In this document: positions 61,052 through 64,000 of the stretch, piece by piece
How positions within the stretch are numbered: the stretch's first letter is position 1
Layout of the letters: each line of letters opens with the position of its first letter
Translations under genes and position numbers: made by a program
From: CAZDQL01 sp964507325
GTDB lineage: Bacteria > Planctomycetota > UBA1135 > GCA-002686595
Assembly: GCA_964507325.1 (NCBI GenBank)
Contig: CAZDQL010000014.1
Coordinates: forward strand, 27,164 to 91,163
DNA: 64,000 bases
Direction of reading: 5' to 3'
The notes under the pieces: generated by a model
What the model was told of the DNA's origin: nothing
What the model saw: only the letters and a program-made list of their open reading frames with translations
Databases searched by the model: none

Positions 61052-62289
61052 CGCGCTTCCTCCTCCAGGGTCTTCAAGCCGTCGAAGAGGTCGTCGAGCC
61101 CCAGGAACTCGGTCAGACCCTCGTGCAGCTCACCGTAGCTCTTGTCCGCCTCGATGCACCACAACGGGTGCAGGAAGAGCGGCAGGATCTCCTCGTCGGA
61201 CCGCGCGCGCTTCTCCTGCACCTCGCGGCGTCGCTCCATCCAGTGCTTCCAGTTCCCCAATAGATCGTTGATCGCCACCAGATCGGCGACCCCCAGCCGG
61301 TCGACGGCATCCTGACGCCGACCGCGGCGGCGCAGTGCGGCCAGCCAGCGACCGAGCGCCCCGGGACGCGCCAGACTGGCCTGCTCTTCGATGCGGTACT
61401 CGGAGACGTCACTCAGGCCGCTCTTGAGGAAGGCGCGCCGCGTCGCCAGAGCCAGCATGGCGGGCAGGACACGGCGCAGGTTGCGATCGTCGTAGTTCTT
61501 GATGCAGGCCACGAGGGGATTGCGCACCTGCAAGAGCCTCAGTCGCTCGAGGGGCAGCCGGCGGCTGGTGGCGGAGTGGTGGTGGTAGCAGACGGCGTCG
61601 GGCACGTACTGCACGCGCTGCCCCAGGACCCAGCAGCGCCAGCCGAGGTCCACGTCTTCGTAGTAGGCGAAGAACTCCTCGTCGAAGCCGCCGATCTCGG
61701 CGAAGACGCGCGCGTCGATCGCCATCGCTCCCCCACAGGCGAAGAGCGTCCAGCGCGGGCGGTCGTAGACCGGGGCGGGGTCCGCCAGGTAGCCGCGCTG
61801 GATCCCGATGCCGTGGAAGTTCATCCCCCCGCCGGCGGAATTGAGCTGACTCCCGTCCCAGGAGAGCATCTTGGCGGTGCTGGCCGCGCAGGCACCGCGC
61901 GCGATCGGCGCCAGCAGGGCGCGCAGGAAGGTGGGCTCGACCCGGATGTCGTTGTTCAGGAAGACCAGGATCTCGGCCCCCTCGGCCACCCGCGCCCCCT
62001 GGTTGCAGCCGGCGCTGAAGCCCAGGTTGCGCGAGTTGCGCTCGAGCTGGACCCAGGGCCAACGCCGGGCGACCTCCTGCGCACTGCCGTCGTCGGAGCC
62101 GTTGTCGACCAGCACGACGCGCACCCGCTCGGTCGGGTAGTCGAGGGCGGCCAGGCTGTCGAAGCAGCCCTCCAAGTGGTGACGCCCATTCCAGTTCAGG
62201 ATCACGATCGCCACCTGGGGCAGCTCGCCGTCGGCCAGGGGCGGCGTGGCTTCGACTTCCAGGTGCGGGGGATGGGGAGTTTCGGTCAC
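61048..62289 (-). CDS. Family 2 glycosyltransferase (rhamnosyltransferase-like)
   Basis: 413 residues. 'QVAIVILNWNGRHHLEGCFD', 'VVLVDNGSDDGSAQEVARRW', 'LVFLNNDIRVEPTFLRALLA' (D-x-D equivalent), 'GGFDEEFFAYYEDVDLGWRC' (acceptor/catalytic ED motif). This is the usual signature of inverting GT2 rhamnosyl-type transferases involved in surface polysaccharide assembly. The last ~120 residues are a helical tail. Overlaps both neighbours by 4 bp. Confidence 0.9.
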   Translation of the reverse strand: MTETPHPPHLEVEATPPLADGELPQVAIVILNWNGRHHLEGCFDSLAALDYPTERVRVVLVDNGSDDGSAQEVARRWPWVQLERNSRNLGFSAGCNQGARVAEGAEILVFLNNDIRVEPTFLRALLAPIARGACAASTAKMLSWDGSQLNSAGGGMNFHGIGIQRGYLADPAPVYDRPRWTLFACGGAMAIDARVFAEIGGFDEEFFAYYEDVDLGWRCWVLGQRVQYVPDAVCYHHHSATSRRLPLERLRLLQVRNPLVACIKNYDDRNLRRVLPAMLALATRRAFLKSGLSDVSEYRIEEQASLARPGALGRWLAALRRRGRRQDAVDRLGVADLVAINDLLGNWKHWMERRREVQEKRARSDEEILPLFLHPLWCIEADKSYGELHEGLTEFLGLDDLFDGLKTLEEEAR

Positions 62290-64000
62290 GAGTGCCGCTC
62301 CCCTGCTTCGTGCGCGTGCAGGTGCACGCCGGCCAAGCGTAGCACGCTCCCGGCCGACTCCCCTGCGTCGGTCGTCTCCACCCTGAGGCGCCGCGTCGCG
62401 GACGTGATCTCGAGCGGGAAGAAGAAGGTGCGCATCTCGTCCTGTCCGCTGCTCCTGAAGCGGGGCACCCAGCCCAGCTCCCTTCCGTCGACCGAGAGGC
62501 GCCCACGCAGCTCCACCTCTGGCTCGGCACCCAGGGCCAGGACCTCCAGGGAGAGCTCCGCCTGACCCTCCGGCAGGCCGGAGAGGTCGTAGTCCACCCA
62601 GGCGCCCCCGGGGCGCAGGAGCAGGAGCTCCTGCCCCTGCTCCTCGACCTCGCCTCCGCGTCGCACGGTGGCGCGCGCCGAGAGGGAGCGCAGCAGCGGA
62701 TCACCGGCGGAGCGCTGGCGACAGCAGAGCGCCCGGTAGCGGAACTCGATCTCGGCGGCATTCTCGGCGATCGTCTTCACCGGGGGAAAGTCGCGCGCCA
62801 GCTCCTCCAGGAGCCCGTCTTCGGTGGTCAGACGCCGCAGGACGCGCGCCAGGTCCCGCGCGTCACCGACCGCGAAGTGCAGTCCATCGACCCCGTCCCG
62901 CACGTACTCGGCCATGCCGCCGATGTCGCTGGTCACCACCGGCGTGTGCGTCAGGAAGGCCTCGTGGATGGTGATCGGCGAGTTCTCGAACCAGATCGAG
63001 GGCACGACCAGGACGTCGATCTCGGCGTAGACCTCCGAGAGGCGGGAGTTGTCGAAGCGTCCGCGGAAGTGGACGTTCTCGCCGGCGGCGCGCTCGAGTT
63101 CGGCGTGGTACGGATCGCGCTCCGGTTCGAAGGACCCGAAGACGTTGAGCACCACCGGAGCGTCTTCGAGCAACCCCAGCGCCTCGACCAGGACCGTCGT
63201 GCCCTTGTACCAGACCAGGGAGCCCACGAAGCCCAGTCGCAGGCGTCCCCCGGGGTCGGCGCTCTTCTCCAAGGCGTGCACGTGGTCGGTGCGCATGCCG
63301 TTGTCGGAGAAGAGGAAGGTCGCCGGGTCGAAGTGGCCCGTCTCGAGGTGGAGCTCGCGCAGGAAGCGACTGGGACTGATGCGCAGGTCGCAGGCGGCGT
63401 AGGCGGCGGGCACGACCCGCTCCCGGGCGCGCAGGTCCAGGTACTCCTCGCAGCGCCGCCGCAGGTCCTCCCCCGTGGCGCCCTCGGCGAGCAGATCGCG
63501 CGCCAGGCCCCGCAGCAGCTCGCCCCCCGCCCGATCCAGGCTGCGCGCCCGGTCCACCTGGTCCAGGTCGCGCTCCTTGACGCACAGGAGACAGCCGCTG
63601 CCCATGTTCCCAGCGCAGAGGCGACCGTCGGGGCGAATGAGCTGCACCCGCGGGCAGAGGGCCCAGTAGTCGTGACAGGTGACGACGGTCGCCGCCCCCG
63701 CGGCGCGCGCCACCTCCACCAGTCCCGAGGAGGAGTGGATCAGGTGTTGGAAGTGCACCACGTCCGGTCGCTCGCGTACCAGCAGGGAGCGGAAGACCTC
63801 CTCGGCGCGCTCGTCCCGGTAGCTCTCCGACAGGCGGCGCTGCTCCAACCGGTTGGTCATGCGCAGCACCCGCAACCCCTGGAACTCCTCCTCCCGCAGT
63901 CTGAAGTCCTCGGCGCCGTCGTCGTCGCCGGGAGCGCGAGTCAGAACCGCCACCCGGTGGCCGCGCGCTTGGAGCTCGAGGGCCAGGTTCTGGGTGTAGA
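62286..64000 (-). CDS. Family 4 glycosyltransferase with C-terminal beta-rich domain (5' end cut off)
   Basis: The frame stays open to the window edge; the last translated bases read 'TQNLALELQARGHRVAVLTR', the usual GT4 N-terminal region, so only a short N-terminus is missing. 'VVTCHDYWALCPRVQLIRPD', 'LRLGFVGSLVWYKGTTVLVE' (GT-B hinge), 'VLVVPSIWFENSPITIHEAF' (E-x7-E-type donor site), 'HTPVVTSDIGGMAEYVRDGV'. A Cys-rich insert ('CAGNMGSGCLLCVKERDLDQ') is shared by many such transferases. Residues beyond the core (~420 on) form an extra ~130-residue beta-rich domain, possibly carbohydrate-binding. Operon with the two GT2 genes. Confidence 0.88.
   Translation of the reverse strand, partial: YTQNLALELQARGHRVAVLTRAPGDDDGAEDFRLREEEFQGLRVLRMTNRLEQRRLSESYRDERAEEVFRSLLVRERPDVVHFQHLIHSSSGLVEVARAAGAATVVTCHDYWALCPRVQLIRPDGRLCAGNMGSGCLLCVKERDLDQVDRARSLDRAGGELLRGLARDLLAEGATGEDLRRRCEEYLDLRARERVVPAAYAACDLRISPSRFLRELHLETGHFDPATFLFSDNGMRTDHVHALEKSADPGGRLRLGFVGSLVWYKGTTVLVEALGLLEDAPVVLNVFGSFEPERDPYHAELERAAGENVHFRGRFDNSRLSEVYAEIDVLVVPSIWFENSPITIHEAFLTHTPVVTSDIGGMAEYVRDGVDGLHFAVGDARDLARVLRRLTTEDGLLEELARDFPPVKTIAENAAEIEFRYRALCCRQRSAGDPLLRSLSARATVRRGGEVEEQGQELLLLRPGGAWVDYDLSGLPEGQAELSLEVLALGAEPEVELRGRLSVDGRELGWVPRFRSSGQDEMRTFFFPLEITSATRRLRVETTDAGESAGSVLRLAGVHLHAHEAGERHS

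Overview
The window is very GC-rich and fully coding-dense. Its gene set points to a free-living Gram-negative-type bacterium, most likely a planctomycete of one of the lesser-known deep lineages. The evidence is a secreted FG-GAP protein with the 'GPCG.G.NTTNG' C-terminal domain, a hydrazine-synthase-alpha-like dihaem protein fused to an FGE-type domain, a cytochrome c/DUF2231 fusion, a DUF4388-PEGA protein, and a trigger factor-ClpP-ClpX locus. The assignment is inferred from gene content only; there is no rRNA or ribosomal protein here to test it.

Layout. 1-3.3 kb: the end of a secreted FG-GAP protein, small unknown proteins including a tandem pair of related barrel-type proteins, and a cytochrome c/DUF2231 membrane protein. 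3.3-7.2 kb: hsp20 behind a candidate sigma-54 promoter with two upstream dyads, an HDOD protein, tRNA-His, a zinc-ribbon protein, a ThiF/MoeB-like enzyme and a MocA-like nucleotidyltransferase. 7.2-16.5 kb: a large DUF4388-PEGA-propeller membrane protein, a lipoprotein, asnS, an NhaC-type antiporter and a flippase-like membrane protein. 16.5-28.8 kb: one long co-directional catabolic cluster under a DeoR-family regulator (two SDRs, a NupG-type symporter, an FGGY kinase, an SMP-30-like lipoprotein, the dihaem/FGE-like giant, deoC and a zinc alcohol dehydrogenase), facing a convergent xylA-xylB operon (28.8-31.4 kb). 31.5-38.5 kb: an MBL-fold hydrolase whose signal peptide is split off by poly-C tracts, a DUF58/BatA pair, a GAF-SpoIIE phosphatase, a STAS-PilZ protein, a sirtuin and a GNAT enzyme. 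38.5-43 kb: an RND pump with its adaptor. 43-48.8 kb: tig, clpP, clpX, a DHH phosphoesterase and an RlmN-like radical SAM enzyme. 48.8-56.9 kb: a DUF5916 outer-membrane protein, an MFS transporter, lysine 6-aminotransferase overlapping a degenerate aldehyde dehydrogenase, rnpA-yidD and a TolB-like lipoprotein. 56.9-64 kb: a FixL/FixJ-like two-component pair, a WalJ-like hydrolase, a nitroreductase and three overlapping glycosyltransferase genes, the last cut by the window end.

Non-coding features. Two ~220-bp intergenic elements with matching inverted ends (10367-10590 and 31479-31701) each end exactly 5 bp before a TANNNT box and a leaderless-looking gene start; a third half-copy lies at 16527-16553. 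A 163-bp palindromic element with 4-bp flanking repeats (34834-34996) looks like a MITE. A symmetric 83-bp hairpin fills a divergent promoter region (13352-13434). Many transcription-unit heads have a TANNNT box 6-10 nt before the start codon, which suggests leaderless or near-leaderless mRNAs.

How the genes work together. The DeoR cluster looks like a complete route for an extracellular sugar-, polyol- or nucleoside-derived compound: surface lipoprotein and dihaem protein, uptake, oxidation/reduction by the SDRs and MDR, phosphorylation, aldol cleavage by DeoC. XylA/XylB add xylose entry. The SpoIIE phosphatase next to the STAS-PilZ protein suggests partner-switch signalling combined with a second-messenger or flagellar/surface input.
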